Numbered from the stretch's first letter, positions 1-9,349 are shown. The stretch: DNA of 64,000 bases from Qipengyuania oceanensis (GCF_009827535.1 NZ_WTYN01000001.1:930001-994000); one strand, 5' to 3'. Translations and numbers: made by a program. The notes: generated by a model not told the origin, from the letters alone.

Positions 1-53
1 AATATGCCGAGGTGATCGACAGCGACGCTGCGCTCGCCATCCTCGCGCGGTAG
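1..53 (+). CDS. 3' end of an unidentified gene (partial)
   Basis: The first 53 bases keep one frame open up to a TAG at 51-53, giving a C-terminal tail of 16 residues that ends ALAILAR. The gene starts outside the window and the tail is too short to assign a family. It converges on the monooxygenase gene on the other strand, about 50 bases away. Confidence 0.4.
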   Translation, partial: YAEVIDSDAALAILAR

Positions 54-104
54 ATCAGACTACCCGGATCAGTCTCCCTCGCGAAACCGGTCGGCGCCGA
101 GGGG

Positions 105-1907
105 CTAGCTGAACTCCAGCCCCTCGAACGTGCCCGCTTTGCGCCACTGGTCGATGTGCGTGAAGAATCCCTGCGCGCCTGCCGGATGACCCATGGCGAA
201 GCGTTCCTGCTCTCCGTATCCCTGGCCCTCGTTGTTGTAATAGCCGGGCGTACACTCGGTGCTGCCGAGCCGCGCTCCGGGGCCCGTCAGCAGGAAATCG
301 ATCCAGGCCTGCTCCGCTTCGGCACTCGGCTCTACGCTCGCATGGCCCTCGCCTTCCGCATGCTTGACAATGCAGGCGACCGTGTCGGCATGGTCGACGA
401 GGTTGTGCGGATAGTTGGCGATGAAGGCCGCCGCCTGGTTCTGCTGCACGACGAACATGTTCGGAAACCCGTGAACGTGCAGGCCGTGCAGGCTGCGCAT
501 GCCCCCCGCCCAATAGTCCGACAGCTTCTGGCCGTCGCGACCCGTCACGTCGAAGCCGGCGCGATCGTGGAAGTCGGTCCCGACCTCGAAACCGGAAGCA
601 TAGACGATGCAATCGACCTCGTACTCCTCGCCGTTTGCGATCACGCCTTTTTCGGTGATCCGTTCGACCCCCTTGCCGTCGGTATCGACGAGATGGGTGT
701 TCGGGCGCGTGAAGGCCTGCAGATACTCGTCGTGGAAGCACGGGCGCTTGCACAGCTGGCGGTACCAGGCCTTGAGCTTCTCGCCCGCTTCGCCGCCGAC
801 GATCGCCTCGGCACGGGCGCGGATTTCGCTCATCTTCTGGTTATCGGCGTCCTCGAACGCGGCCATGATCCCTTCGGGCGTGCGCTGCTCCGGCGGCATG
901 TCGATGACCTGTGCCCGGATGCGCTTGCCCAGATCGGTCCAGCCGTCGTCGACCAGGTCTTCGGCCGGGAAGCCGACACCGAGATTGGCGACGAAATTCT
1001 CCTGCCATTTCTTCTGCCAGCCGGGTCCGGTCACCTCGTCGAACCAGTCGCGCTCGAGCGGCTTGTTGTTGCGCTCGTCGACACTCGAGGGCGTGCGCTG
1101 GAACACGTAGAGTTCCTTTGCATCGCGCGAGACGTTCGGCACGACCTGCACGGCCGTCGCACCCGTACCGATGATCGCCACGCGCTTGTCGGCAAGGCCG
1201 GTCATCGGATCGCCTTCGGGCGTACCGCCGGTATACTCGTAGTCCCAGCGGCTGGTGTGAAAGCTCTTGCCCCGGAACTCGTCGATACCGGGCAGGCCCG
1301 GCAGCTTGGCGACATGGAGAGGTCCGGTGCCCATGCCGACGTATTTGGCGGTGAATTCGTCGCCACGGTCGGTGCGAACGATCCAGACAGAGCGCCCTGC
1401 ATCCCATTCCAGATCGGTCACCTGCGTGTGGAACAGGGCGTTGTCATAAAGGTCGAAGGTCTCGCCGATCCGACTGCAATGGTCGCGGATTTCCGGGGCA
1501 TGAGCGTATTTCTCGCTCGGCATGTGCCCGGTTTCCTCGAGCAGCGGCATGTAGATCATGGATGCGGTATCGCATTGGGCGCCGGGATAGCGGTTCCAGT
1601 ACCAGGTGCCGCCGAAGTCGCCGCCCTTCTCGATGATGCGCACGTCGTTGATGCCCGCATCCTTTAGCCGCGCTCCGACGACCAGCCCGGCAAACCCGCC
1701 GCCGATGAAGGCGAAGGTGACATGATCGGTGCGCGGGGCACGCTCCTTGCGAGGCGTGTAGGGATCGACTGCGAGGTCGGAATACTCGCGCTCCAGGCGC
1801 ACATATTGCGCCGAGCCGTCTGTACGAAGGCGCTTGTCGCGCTCCTCGGCATACTTGCGGCGCAAGGCCTCCTTGTCGACGGGTGCTGCCAGCGCTTCGC
1901 TCGCCAT
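105..1907 (-). CDS. Flavin-containing monooxygenase, Baeyer-Villiger type
   Basis: This is a 600-residue FAD/NADPH monooxygenase of the cyclohexanone/phenylacetone monooxygenase class, which inserts oxygen into ketones to give esters or lactones. The FAD Rossmann motif (IGGGFAGL) is near residue 66. The Baeyer-Villiger fingerprint FRGKSFHTSRWDY follows, and then an NADPH-binding GTGATAVQ motif. The usual BVMO N-terminal extension is present. The start at 1907 is preferred over an upstream in-frame start because a strong AGGAGG stands just before it and MASEALAA begins a typical N-terminus. The substrate cannot be read from the sequence; the longer frame upstream overlaps a perfect inverted repeat. 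The gene stands alone, so regulation may act through that repeat. Confidence 0.9.
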   Translation of the reverse strand: MASEALAAPVDKEALRRKYAEERDKRLRTDGSAQYVRLEREYSDLAVDPYTPRKERAPRTDHVTFAFIGGGFAGLVVGARLKDAGINDVRIIEKGGDFGGTWYWNRYPGAQCDTASMIYMPLLEETGHMPSEKYAHAPEIRDHCSRIGETFDLYDNALFHTQVTDLEWDAGRSVWIVRTDRGDEFTAKYVGMGTGPLHVAKLPGLPGIDEFRGKSFHTSRWDYEYTGGTPEGDPMTGLADKRVAIIGTGATAVQVVPNVSRDAKELYVFQRTPSSVDERNNKPLERDWFDEVTGPGWQKKWQENFVANLGVGFPAEDLVDDGWTDLGKRIRAQVIDMPPEQRTPEGIMAAFEDADNQKMSEIRARAEAIVGGEAGEKLKAWYRQLCKRPCFHDEYLQAFTRPNTHLVDTDGKGVERITEKGVIANGEEYEVDCIVYASGFEVGTDFHDRAGFDVTGRDGQKLSDYWAGGMRSLHGLHVHGFPNMFVVQQNQAAAFIANYPHNLVDHADTVACIVKHAEGEGHASVEPSAEAEQAWIDFLLTGPGARLGSTECTPGYYNNEGQGYGEQERFAMGHPAGAQGFFTHIDQWRKAGTFEGLEFS

Positions 1908-1932
1908 TGTCCTCTCCTCCTGTGGTCCCGGT

Positions 1933-1960
1933 CCGAACCCGATTCGAACTTCGGGTTCGG
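1933..1960. promoter_or_regulatory. Perfect 10-bp inverted repeat upstream of the monooxygenase
   Basis: CCGAACCCGA at 1933-1942 is the exact reverse complement of TCGGGTTCGG at 1951-1960. The 8-base spacer itself contains TTCGAA. It lies about 26 bases upstream of the monooxygenase start codon, so it is either an operator or a stem in the 5' leader. It is not followed by a T-run in either direction, which argues against a terminator. Confidence 0.5.
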
Positions 1961-2062
1961 TTTCGCAAAGAGACTGACCCATCTCGTCAGGAGAGGCAAG
2001 TACCCTGCCGCAGGTGGGTAAGGTCGCGACTTTGCCCGAGGCCATCGGCGATCCGACAAACG

Positions 2063-2094
2063 AAAAGTCCCGTCGTTTCCGACGGGGCTTTCCT
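2063..2094 (-). terminator. Intrinsic terminator (probably bidirectional)
   Basis: CCCGTCG and CGACGGG form a 7-bp GC-rich stem around a TTTC loop, flanked by an A-run on one side and a T-containing tract on the other. Read leftwards it ends in ACTTTTCG, so it fits as the terminator of the small membrane-protein gene ending at 2115. Confidence 0.7.
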
Positions 2095-2114
2095 GGTATT
2101 CGACGTGGAGTGGG

Positions 2115-2384
2115 TCAGGCCACTGCAGCAGGGGCTTTCGAGGTAGCCGGGGGTGTCTGGTCGGTGTCGTTGGCCGCCGTGGCGGACTTCTTCTGCTCGT
2201 TCTTGTCGATCAGTTTCTTGACGACATAACCGCCCGCGCCCAGCGCGATCATCGCGGGCAAGCTCATGCGGCGAAGGACCGTGCTGGCTACCACGCCCAG
2301 TGCCGCGCCGGTAGCGCCGCCGACACCGCTGGTCTGCTTGGCGACCTTGTCGCCCACGAAAGCTCCGATAATCTTACCAATCAT
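2115..2384 (-). CDS. Small Gly/Ala-rich membrane protein of unknown function
   Basis: An 89-residue protein beginning MIGKIIGAFVGDKVAK. It has a glycine- and alanine-rich hydrophobic stretch up to about residue 58, then a basic segment (VVKKLIDKNEQKK) and a Pro/Ala/Thr tail. This layout suggests a small inner-membrane protein with a cytoplasmic C-terminus. The start at 2384 is chosen because AAGGAGAA precedes it at good spacing; an upstream ATG adds 11 unlikely residues. It is monocistronic and followed by a terminator hairpin. No function can be assigned. Confidence 0.7.
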   Translation of the reverse strand: MIGKIIGAFVGDKVAKQTSGVGGATGAALGVVASTVLRRMSLPAMIALGAGGYVVKKLIDKNEQKKSATAANDTDQTPPATSKAPAAVA

Positions 2385-2531
2385 GCGTAATTCTCCTTTG
2401 TGCGAACAACGGTCCACCCTGCCCGATGTTCCGTCGCGTCACTCCGCATGACCGCCGCCCGCCGACCTGCGCGTCCGCTTGCGCTGATGCCATCCGGGCC
2501 GGTCGCAATCCGAGGAACGGAAGCACGCCCC

Positions 2532-2576
2532 AATCCTTTCACTTTCAAGCGAGAATTCGCTGCTCCCGAAAGGATT
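2532..2576 (+). promoter_or_regulatory. Leader hairpin enclosing the catalase ribosome binding site
   Basis: AATCCTTTC at 2532-2540 is perfectly complementary to GAAAGGATT at 2568-2576. Nested inside is a second stem, AGCGA at 2548-2552 with TCGCT at 2557-2561. The Shine-Dalgarno AAAGGA of the catalase, whose ATG is at 2581, lies entirely in the outer stem. The fold would hide the ribosome binding site. A DNA-level operator is the alternative reading. Confidence 0.55.
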
Positions 2577-2580
2577 TCCC

Positions 2581-4164
2581 ATGACCAAGAAAAGCACCAC
2601 GCCGCCCACCACGACGGACGCCGGCATTCGCGCGCCGAGCGACGAGCATTCGCTGACGCTCGGCCCTGACGGCCCGATCGTCCTCAACGACCACTACCTC
2701 ATCGAGCAGATGGCGAACTTCAACCGCGAACGCATTCCCGAGCGTCAGCCCCACGCCAAGGGGTCGGGTGCCTTCGGCTATTTCGAATGCACCGAAGACG
2801 TCTCGCAATACACCAAGGCGGTCTGCTTCCAGAAAGGCAAGAAGACCGAAACTGCCATGCGGTTTTCGACCGTTGCCGGCGAGCGTGGCAGCCCCGATAC
2901 CTGGCGCGACCCGCGCGGCTTCTCCGTCAAATTCTACACCGAGGACGGCAATTTCGACATGGTCGGCAACAACACGCCGATCTTCTTCATCCGCGATCCG
3001 CTCAAGTTCCAGCATTTCATCCGCAGCCAGAAGCGCCGCGCCGACAACGGCCTGCGCGATCACGACATGATGTGGGATTTCTGGACCCTCAGCCCCGAAA
3101 GCGCGCACCAGGTGACCTACCTGATGGGCGATCGCGGCGTGCCGAAGAACTGGCGCGAGATGAACGGCTACGGTTCGCACACCTACATGCTGATCAACGA
3201 GGAAGGCGAGAAATTCTGGGTCAAGTTCCACTTCATGACCGATGTCGGCGAGATGAGCGGCAACGCTCACCTGACGCAGGACGAGGCGGTCAAAAAGGCA
3301 GGCGAGGACAGCGATTACCATCGTCGCGACCTGTTCGACGCGATCCACAAGGGCGATTTTCCCAGCTGGACGCTCAAGTGGCAGATCATGCCCTACGAGG
3401 ATGCCAAGACCTATCGCATCAACCCGTTCGACCTGACCAAGACCTGGCCTCATGCAGACTATCCGCTGATCGAGGTCGGCAAGCTGGTGCTGAACGAGAA
3501 CCCGGTCGACTGGGATACTCAGATCGAGCAGCTCGCCTTCGAGCCGAACAACATGATCCCCGGCATCGGCCTGAGCCCCGACAAGATGCTGCTTGCGCGC
3601 GGGTTTTCCTATGCGGATGCGCACCGGCATCGTCTCGGCGTCAACTACAAGCAGATCCCGGTCAATTCGGCGCGGAATGCCGAGGTCAATTCCTACTCGC
3701 GCGCAGGTGCGATGCGGACCGTCAATGCAGTCGACCCCGTCTATGCGCCCAATTCCTATGGCGGCCCGGCAGCGCAACCCGTCACCGGCAACGAGGCCGC
3801 CTGGTATGCAGATGGCGACATGGTGCGCCAAGCCTATACCCTTCGCGAGGACGATGACGACGTCAGCCAACCGCGTGCGCTGATCAACGAGGTCATGGAC
3901 GACGCGCAACGCGATCGCTTCGTATCGAACGTCGCCGGCCACCTTGCCGACGGTGTCAGCGAGAAGGTGCTGCAACGGGCATTCGAATACTGGAAGGCGA
4001 TCGACGCGAAGATCGGCGAACGGATCGAGAAAATGGTGCGCGACAAGATCGGCGGCAAGTCGAAGGCTCCGGGCATGGGCTCGGCCAAGTCGACCACGGA
4101 TGAAGCAACGCTCGGCCCGGTCGGGGTCGGCGATCCGACGCGCGAGACCGAACCGGCAGAGTAA
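2581..4164 (+). CDS. Catalase (monofunctional haem catalase)
   Basis: A 527-residue haem catalase that disproportionates hydrogen peroxide to water and oxygen. The distal histidine is H58 in [12 protein letters not shown], the distal asparagine is N131 in [14 protein letters not shown], and the proximal haem ligand is Y344 in [12 protein letters not shown]. The NADPH-region and wrapping-loop residues typical of small-subunit (about 480-530 aa) catalases are present. No signal peptide is visible, so it is cytoplasmic. The start at 2581 is set by AAAGGA six bases upstream, which is buried in a predicted hairpin. The C-terminus carries a lysine/serine-rich tail beyond the catalase core. It is monocistronic and converges on the sulfotransferase gene. 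Confidence 0.95.
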   Translation: MTKKSTTPPTTTDAGIRAPSDEHSLTLGPDGPIVLNDHYLIEQMANFNRERIPERQPHAKGSGAFGYFECTEDVSQYTKAVCFQKGKKTETAMRFSTVAGERGSPDTWRDPRGFSVKFYTEDGNFDMVGNNTPIFFIRDPLKFQHFIRSQKRRADNGLRDHDMMWDFWTLSPESAHQVTYLMGDRGVPKNWREMNGYGSHTYMLINEEGEKFWVKFHFMTDVGEMSGNAHLTQDEAVKKAGEDSDYHRRDLFDAIHKGDFPSWTLKWQIMPYEDAKTYRINPFDLTKTWPHADYPLIEVGKLVLNENPVDWDTQIEQLAFEPNNMIPGIGLSPDKMLLARGFSYADAHRHRLGVNYKQIPVNSARNAEVNSYSRAGAMRTVNAVDPVYAPNSYGGPAAQPVTGNEAAWYADGDMVRQAYTLREDDDDVSQPRALINEVMDDAQRDRFVSNVAGHLADGVSEKVLQRAFEYWKAIDAKIGERIEKMVRDKIGGKSKAPGMGSAKSTTDEATLGPVGVGDPTRETEPAE

Positions 4165-4174
4165 CGTTGGGCCC

Positions 4175-5482
4175 CTACCTCCCGAGCGCGAGCCTGCGCT
4201 TGCGTTCGGGAGCACGGCTTTCCACCGGCACATCGAAGCGGCGGATGTAGTCGCCGAGTTCTTCCTGTACCCGTTCGCTGCTCAGGCCGAATTCCTCCAG
4301 GCTGTACCTGTGCGGATGCCGCTTGAGCGAGCGCGAGCGTTCGAGATAGGCTTCCATGCCCGCGGCCGCTGGCGCCATGTCGAATTCCAGGAAGCGATAG
4401 ACGCGCTCCATCGTGCCGCGCCAGTCGCTTTCCATGTCATCGTACTGCACGTCGATGTAGCGGTCCGGCGACAGTTCTTCGCGCGCTTCCTGCATCCGTT
4501 CGACCTGCAGGCGCGTCTTGCGTAGCCATTCCTCGCCCATCTGCGCCGGATCGGGATCGTCGGAATAGATGATCGTCTGGTTCCACGCGAGCGAGGTCGC
4601 ACTGCCGACTACGGCGTTGGGATCGCGGTGGGTGAAGATGAGCCTCGCATCGGGAAAGACATTGAGCAGGGCCTTCAGGTCCAGCATGTGCTGCGGAGTC
4701 TTGAGGATCCACGGGCGGATGGAACTGACCTGCTGCGACCAGCCGACCAGCCGCAACAGGTCTGCAAGATAACGATAGGCCGGCGTCGCATCCTCGCCTT
4801 CGCACCAGCGGCCATAGGCCGGCACGTGCCACTGCGCCTCGTGCTTCATCCCCCACATGCTCGCCACCAGCAGGCCGAGTTCTTCTTCGGGTTCGTAAGG
4901 GCCGGTCGGGTGAATCGAGAGCGTGCGCGGATTGGCGAGCCGGGCGACCTTCATGATCCGTCCCGCCAGGACCGGGCGGAAATCCTCCTTCTCGCCCGCC
5001 AGCACTTCCTCGAAATCCGGCCGGGGGACCGGGCTGATCGTCTCGAAACTGCGCATGTGCGAGAAGCGGCGATCGCTCGCCAGCAGGCGATGCATCCGGG
5101 TAGTCCCCGATCGCATCGGGCCCACGATCACCACCGGGCGCTTGATCGGGCGGGAGAGAATTTCCGGGTGCCGCCTGAACCACATCTGCGCCCAGAGACG
5201 GTCGACCAGCACCTTGTGGAATTGCTGCATGGCCGAAAAATCGCCCGCGACGTTGAGCCGTGCCTCGGCATGGATCGAGTCCAGCAGGACGTCCATCGGG
5301 CCTTCGAACCAGCGGTCCCCGAAATCGTCCATCCCGGCAGCCTCGGTCGCCTGTTCGAGCAGGTAGTCCTTTTCCAGCCTTGCAGGCTGGATCAGGCCGA
5401 GCGCTCGCCCTGCGCCGACGAACTTTTCCGCTATGTCGATGAAAGCCGTGCGACGAGGTGGCTGGATCTTCTGCTGGTCCAA
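4175..5482 (-). CDS. Sulfotransferase family protein
   Basis: About 435 residues with the PAPS-dependent sulfotransferase fold. The 5'-phosphosulfate loop is VVIVGPMRSGTTRMHRLL near residue 130, and the 3'-phosphate region includes FTHRDPNAVVGSATSL. Such proteins move sulfate from PAPS to hydroxyl or amine acceptors. The family is expanded in Sphingomonadales and the acceptor is usually unknown. No signal peptide or membrane segment is visible. The TTG at 5482 is preferred because AGGA lies just ahead of it; a TTG at 5515 is also in frame. The gene is divergent from serS. Confidence 0.8.
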   Translation of the reverse strand: MDQQKIQPPRRTAFIDIAEKFVGAGRALGLIQPARLEKDYLLEQATEAAGMDDFGDRWFEGPMDVLLDSIHAEARLNVAGDFSAMQQFHKVLVDRLWAQMWFRRHPEILSRPIKRPVVIVGPMRSGTTRMHRLLASDRRFSHMRSFETISPVPRPDFEEVLAGEKEDFRPVLAGRIMKVARLANPRTLSIHPTGPYEPEEELGLLVASMWGMKHEAQWHVPAYGRWCEGEDATPAYRYLADLLRLVGWSQQVSSIRPWILKTPQHMLDLKALLNVFPDARLIFTHRDPNAVVGSATSLAWNQTIIYSDDPDPAQMGEEWLRKTRLQVERMQEAREELSPDRYIDVQYDDMESDWRGTMERVYRFLEFDMAPAAAGMEAYLERSRSLKRHPHRYSLEEFGLSSERVQEELGDYIRRFDVPVESRAPERKRRLALGR

Positions 5483-5630
5483 ATTTCCTCGCCCTGTAGC
5501 CTCGCGCAGGGCCAAAAGCCCTTGTTGTCCAATTCCCTAGCCGCTCGCTTGTTCCGATCAACCCTCGCCGGCGGGTAACACGCGCGAGGAGTCTGGCATT
5601 TGCCGGCCCGAGCGGGCATAGGCCGCGGCC

Positions 5631-7040
5631 ATGCACGACATCCGCATGATCCGCGATAATCCCGAAGCTTTCGACCAGGCACTCGAGGCGCGCGGCGCGC
5701 AGCCCGTGGCCGCCAAGATCGTCGCGCTCGATGCCGAGCGTCGCGACGTGTCCACCAGGCTGCAGGCGATGCAGGGCCGCCGCAACGAGGCATCCAAGGC
5801 GATCGGCCAGGCGATGGGCGCTGGCGACAAGGAACGCGCCGAAACGCTCAAGGCCGAAGTCGCCGAGATCAAGTCGGCCATGCCGCAGCTCGAGGACCGT
5901 GATCGTGCGCTGGGCGAGGAACTGAATGCCCTGCTGGCAGGCATTCCGAACATTCCGGCAGACGGCGTACCGGTCGGACCGGACGAGGATTCGAACCAGG
6001 AAGTCTCGCGCTGGGGCGACCAGCGCAATTTCGCTTTCGAACCCAGGGAACACGCCGACCTCGGACCTGCGCTCGGCCTCGAGTTCGAGACGGCGGCGGC
6101 GATGAGCGGCGCGCGTTTCGCTTTCCTGCGCGGCTCCATGGCGCGGCTCGAACGCGCGCTCGGCCAGTTCATGCTCGACATGCAGAGCACGGAGCGAGGC
6201 TATACCGAGTGCCAGCCCCCGCTGCTGGTTCGCGACGAGGCGCTATACGGCACCGGGCAACTGCCCAAGTTTGCCGAAGATCTTTTTAAAATCTACCGAA
6301 ATTCCAATTGGCTAGAATTCCAGTTGAGAAAAATAGAAGAGAAAATCTCTGGTGATGCAACTCTTCGGGAGACAATTGAGGCAGCCTCGGAAGCTGAGCG
6401 GGAGTGGCGAGAAATGGGCGGAGATCGCCTATGGCTCATCCCCACCGCCGAAGTCTCGCTGACGAATTCGGTGCGCGATCAGATCATCGACGATCTCTCG
6501 CAGCCGCTGCGCCTCACCGCCCTCACCCCCTGCTTCCGGAGCGAGGCCGGCGCGGCGGGTCGCGATACGCGCGGTTATATCCGCCAGCACCAGTTCTCCA
6601 AGGTCGAGCTGGTTTCGATCTGCGAGCCCGACGACCACGAAGCCGAGCACGAGCACATGGTCCGTTCGGCGGAGCTCGTGCTCGAAGCGCTCGAACTGCC
6701 CTATCGCAAGATGCTGCTGTCGACTGGCGACATGGGCTTCGGCGCGAGGAAGACATACGACCTCGAAGTGTGGCTTCCCGGCCAGCAGGCCTATCGCGAG
6801 ATCAGCTCGATCAGCTGGTGCGGCGACTTCCAGGCGCGGCGCATGAATGCGCGCTTCCGGCCCGAGGCTGGCGGGAAGAAGACCGAATTCGTCCATACGC
6901 TGAACGGCTCGGGCCTGGCGGTCGGACGCACGCTCGTCGCGGTGCTAGAAAACTACCAGCAGGAAGACGGCAGCGTCGCGGTGCCGAGCGTTCTTGCGCC
7001 CTACATGGGCGGGATCGAGCGGCTGGAGCCTGCCGCCTGA
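5631..7040 (+). CDS. serS: Seryl-tRNA synthetase with an internal insertion
   Basis: A class II aminoacyl-tRNA synthetase that charges tRNA-Ser (and tRNA-Sec). Residues 1-110 form the long coiled-coil arm that grips the tRNA. Motif 2 ([24 protein letters not shown] split around FRSE) and motif 3 ([11 protein letters not shown]) are intact. At 469 residues it is about 44 longer than usual bacterial enzymes. The excess maps to residues 221-264, between the conserved LPKFAEDLF and [12 protein letters not shown] segments. The first 60 bases of that segment are only one-third G+C, in a gene otherwise about two-thirds G+C. The frame is intact. The stop codon shares a base with the surE start. Confidence 0.95.
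   Translation: MHDIRMIRDNPEAFDQALEARGAQPVAAKIVALDAERRDVSTRLQAMQGRRNEASKAIGQAMGAGDKERAETLKAEVAEIKSAMPQLEDRDRALGEELNALLAGIPNIPADGVPVGPDEDSNQEVSRWGDQRNFAFEPREHADLGPALGLEFETAAAMSGARFAFLRGSMARLERALGQFMLDMQSTERGYTECQPPLLVRDEALYGTGQLPKFAEDLFKIYRNSNWLEFQLRKIEEKISGDATLRETIEAASEAEREWREMGGDRLWLIPTAEVSLTNSVRDQIIDDLSQPLRLTALTPCFRSEAGAAGRDTRGYIRQHQFSKVELVSICEPDDHEAEHEHMVRSAELVLEALELPYRKMLLSTGDMGFGARKTYDLEVWLPGQQAYREISSISWCGDFQARRMNARFRPEAGGKKTEFVHTLNGSGLAVGRTLVAVLENYQQEDGSVAVPSVLAPYMGGIERLEPAA
6291..6422 (+). other. In-frame low-GC insertion inside serS
   Basis: This is about 132 bases (44 codons) encoding a charged, helix-prone stretch beginning [18 protein letters not shown], between the conserved segments LPKFAEDLF and WLIPTAEV of SerRS. 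Bases 6291-6350 contain 20 G/C of 60, against roughly two-thirds G/C on either side; the second half is closer to normal. Near-repeats ATTCCAATTGG and ATTCCAGTTGA lie inside. No transposase or clear terminal repeat is present. Confidence 0.6.
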
Positions 7041-7804
7041 TGCGCATTCTCGTCACCAACGACGATGGCATCCACGCGCCGGGCCTCGAATTGCTCGAAG
7101 CCGTGGCACGCGAACTGAGCGACGATGTCTGGGTGTGCGCGCCCAGCGAGGAACAGTCCGGCATGGGCCACGCGCTCACGCTCACTCGCCCCGTTCGCCT
7201 CAACAGCCACGGAGACCGGCGCTTTTCCGTGTCCGGCACGCCGACCGATTCGGTCATGCTCGGCATGCGCACGGCGATGGATGCCAAGCCCGACCTGGTT
7301 CTTTCGGGCATCAACCGGGGCGCGAACCTGGGTGACGACATCACCTATTCCGGCACTGCATCGGCGGCGATGGAGGGGGCGCTGGCGGGCGTCAAATCGG
7401 TCGCGCTGAGCCAGGTACTGGGCCGCGAAGCCGGTCGTGACGACGTGCCCGATTTCGCCGCGGCGCGCGCATGGGCGGTGCGCACGCTTCGCCCCCTGAT
7501 CGACGCGCCCTATGCCGAGCGCACCCTGTTCAACGTCAACTTCCCGCCCTGCGCGGCAGAGGACGTGCGCGGTATCCGCGTGACGCGGCAGGGTTTTCAC
7601 GACTACGATCGTGGCACGGTCGTCGAAGGGACGGACCCGCGCGGACGCCGCTATTACTGGTTCGGCCTCGACCAGATCGAACACACGCTCGACCATGGCA
7701 CGGACCTCGAAGCCATCGACGAGCGTTACGTGTCGGTGACCCCGCTGCAACTCGACCTGACGCATTACAATTCCATCGGCCGCATCGCGGAGCTTTACGA
7801 ATGA
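7040..7804 (+). CDS. surE: 5'/3'-nucleotidase SurE
   Basis: A 254-residue nucleoside-monophosphate phosphatase of the SurE family. It is a cytoplasmic, divalent-metal enzyme linked to stationary-phase survival. The N-terminal [15 protein letters not shown] carries the metal-binding Asp-Asp pair (D8, D9). The conserved SGTPTDSV and SGINRGANLGDDITYSGT segments follow. The start ATG overlaps the serS stop (TGATG), so the two genes are translationally coupled. serS-surE linkage is common in alphaproteobacteria. Confidence 0.95.
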   Translation: MRILVTNDDGIHAPGLELLEAVARELSDDVWVCAPSEEQSGMGHALTLTRPVRLNSHGDRRFSVSGTPTDSVMLGMRTAMDAKPDLVLSGINRGANLGDDITYSGTASAAMEGALAGVKSVALSQVLGREAGRDDVPDFAAARAWAVRTLRPLIDAPYAERTLFNVNFPPCAAEDVRGIRVTRQGFHDYDRGTVVEGTDPRGRRYYWFGLDQIEHTLDHGTDLEAIDERYVSVTPLQLDLTHYNSIGRIAELYE

Positions 7805-7811
7805 GCGCGGG

Positions 7812-8927
7812 TTGAGCCAGCCGCCCGACACCACCCTGCCGCAAGGCTTGCGCGGTCGCACCATACGCGGCCCCAAGTTCAAGCCGTTGCGCCGCGCGAT
7901 CAGCCTGCCGGTGTGGGGCGATCTCGGCATAAGGCTCGGCCTCGCGATCTTCCTCGTCTTCATCGTGGTCATGATCCACTGGTGGGACAAGGAAGGGCTG
8001 GTCGACAATCTCGACGGCGAGGTCAGCTTCCTCGACGTGATCTATTTCACCATGATCTCGATCACGACTACCGGCTTCGGCGACATCGCCCCGATTTCCG
8101 ACCGGGCGAGGCTGGTCGAGGCGGTCATCGTGACCCCGATCCGTTTCGCCGTGTTCTTCATTTTCGTGGGCACGGCCTACAACTTCCTCATCAAGCGCAG
8201 CTGGGAGAAATGGCGCATGGCCCGTATCCAGGAAAAGCTGTCCGATCACATCGTGGTTCTGGGCTATGGCGTCTCCGGCTCCGAAGCGGTCAACGAGCTG
8301 ATCGAGCGCGGAACCGATCCGGCCTGCATCGTGGTCATCGACCCGAGCGAGGAGCGGCTGGCGGTCGCCGAGGCGCTGGGCTGCAACGTCATGGCGGCAG
8401 ATGCGACGCGCGACGATACTCTCAACGCGGTTCGCATCGGCGAGGCGCAACGGGTGCTCGTATCGGCGGGGCGCGACGATACCTCGATCCTGATGGTCCT
8501 GACTGTCCGGCACCTCGCACCCGAGGTTCCGATCAGCGTCGTCGTGCGCGCGGAAGACAACGAACTGCTCGCGCGGCAGGCAGGCGCGAACAACGTCATC
8601 AATCCGGTGCGCTTTACCGGCCTGCTGCTGGCCGGCAGTGCGCGCGGCGCGCATATCAGCGAGTATCTGGCCGATCTGGCCTCGGTCGCGGGGCGCGTCC
8701 AGCTTGTCGAGCGACCGGCCAAGCCGGAGGAATTCGGCAAGCCGATTACTGAGCTCAGCAGCGGCGGAACCGGCCTGCGGATCTACCGCAACGGCGAAGC
8801 CCTGGGCTTCTGGGAGCCCGCTTGCCAAATCATGGAAGAAGGCGACATCATCGTCGAGATCGTGCCCACGGACAATGGCCACCCGAGCCGCCAGGATCTC
8901 GAAGAAGGCGGCGCGACCGTTCTCTAG
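7812..8927 (+). CDS. Potassium channel with RCK (TrkA-N) domain
   Basis: A 371-residue two-transmembrane channel subunit. The first membrane helix is around residues 36-55, and a pore loop with the filter TTTGFGD follows near residue 83. The second helix is around residues 100-122. The RCK domain then begins at about residue 135 with HIVVLGYGVSGSE, a nucleotide-binding Rossmann motif, and a TrkA-C-like C-terminus follows. The filter reads GFGD rather than GYGD, which is tolerated in bacterial K+ channels. The start is a TTG at 7812, because the ATG at 7801 meets a stop within four codons. It lies 7 bases after surE, so co-transcription is likely. Confidence 0.88.
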   Translation: MSQPPDTTLPQGLRGRTIRGPKFKPLRRAISLPVWGDLGIRLGLAIFLVFIVVMIHWWDKEGLVDNLDGEVSFLDVIYFTMISITTTGFGDIAPISDRARLVEAVIVTPIRFAVFFIFVGTAYNFLIKRSWEKWRMARIQEKLSDHIVVLGYGVSGSEAVNELIERGTDPACIVVIDPSEERLAVAEALGCNVMAADATRDDTLNAVRIGEAQRVLVSAGRDDTSILMVLTVRHLAPEVPISVVVRAEDNELLARQAGANNVINPVRFTGLLLAGSARGAHISEYLADLASVAGRVQLVERPAKPEEFGKPITELSSGGTGLRIYRNGEALGFWEPACQIMEEGDIIVEIVPTDNGHPSRQDLEEGGATVL

Positions 8928-8928
8928 C

Positions 8929-9297
8929 TCATCCGGTGATCCAGAACGCCAACCCCATCGCGAGATAGGCGCAAAGCCAGTAAGCCCAGTCGTAAAAAGC
9001 CGCGGATACCGGTCTGCCGTGCCGTATTGCCCCGATCACCAGCGCGGGCCCGATGAATGTCAGCGCCAGCCCGCCGGTCATCATGAAATACAGCCACGGC
9101 TTGGCCTCGAGTGTTTCTGCGCCGACCCGCGCAAGCATGTGGCCGACCATGACCGTGCTCACCACCAGCAGCAATGCGGCCAGACCATGCAGCCAGTAGG
9201 GCGGCTTCGGCATGGCCCGCTTGCCGTAGAAAGCCACGCCGAGCGCTGCGGCGACCAGCCAGGCGAGCGCGACTCCGATCCAGTTGACAGGTCCCAT
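8929..9297 (-). CDS. Small four-helix membrane protein (DUF1761-like)
   Basis: A 122-residue protein with four predicted membrane helices, at about residues 5-20, 33-52, 66-87 and 100-120. The N-terminus [19 protein letters not shown] followed by FYGK resembles the DUF1761 family; I assign this only tentatively. The start at 9297 is preceded by AGGAGG at ideal spacing, so the longer frame upstream is not used. It is divergent from rimO and convergent with the potassium channel gene. Function unknown. Confidence 0.7.
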   Translation of the reverse strand: MGPVNWIGVALAWLVAAALGVAFYGKRAMPKPPYWLHGLAALLLVVSTVMVGHMLARVGAETLEAKPWLYFMMTGGLALTFIGPALVIGAIRHGRPVSAAFYDWAYWLCAYLAMGLAFWITG

Positions 9298-9349
9298 GGC
9301 GATGCCTCCTAGCGCAGCGACGCGTTTGGGTGTAGGGGGCGCGCCGTTC

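Noticed and set aside
2545-4233. 562-codon open frame antisense to the catalase
   Set aside because: It is the reverse-complement shadow of a gene with third-position G/C bias. It has no ribosome binding site or family pattern, while the plus strand encodes an unmistakable catalase.
7801-7815. ATG at 7801 as the start of the potassium channel
   Set aside because: It meets TGA after four codons. The channel frame starts at TTG 7812.
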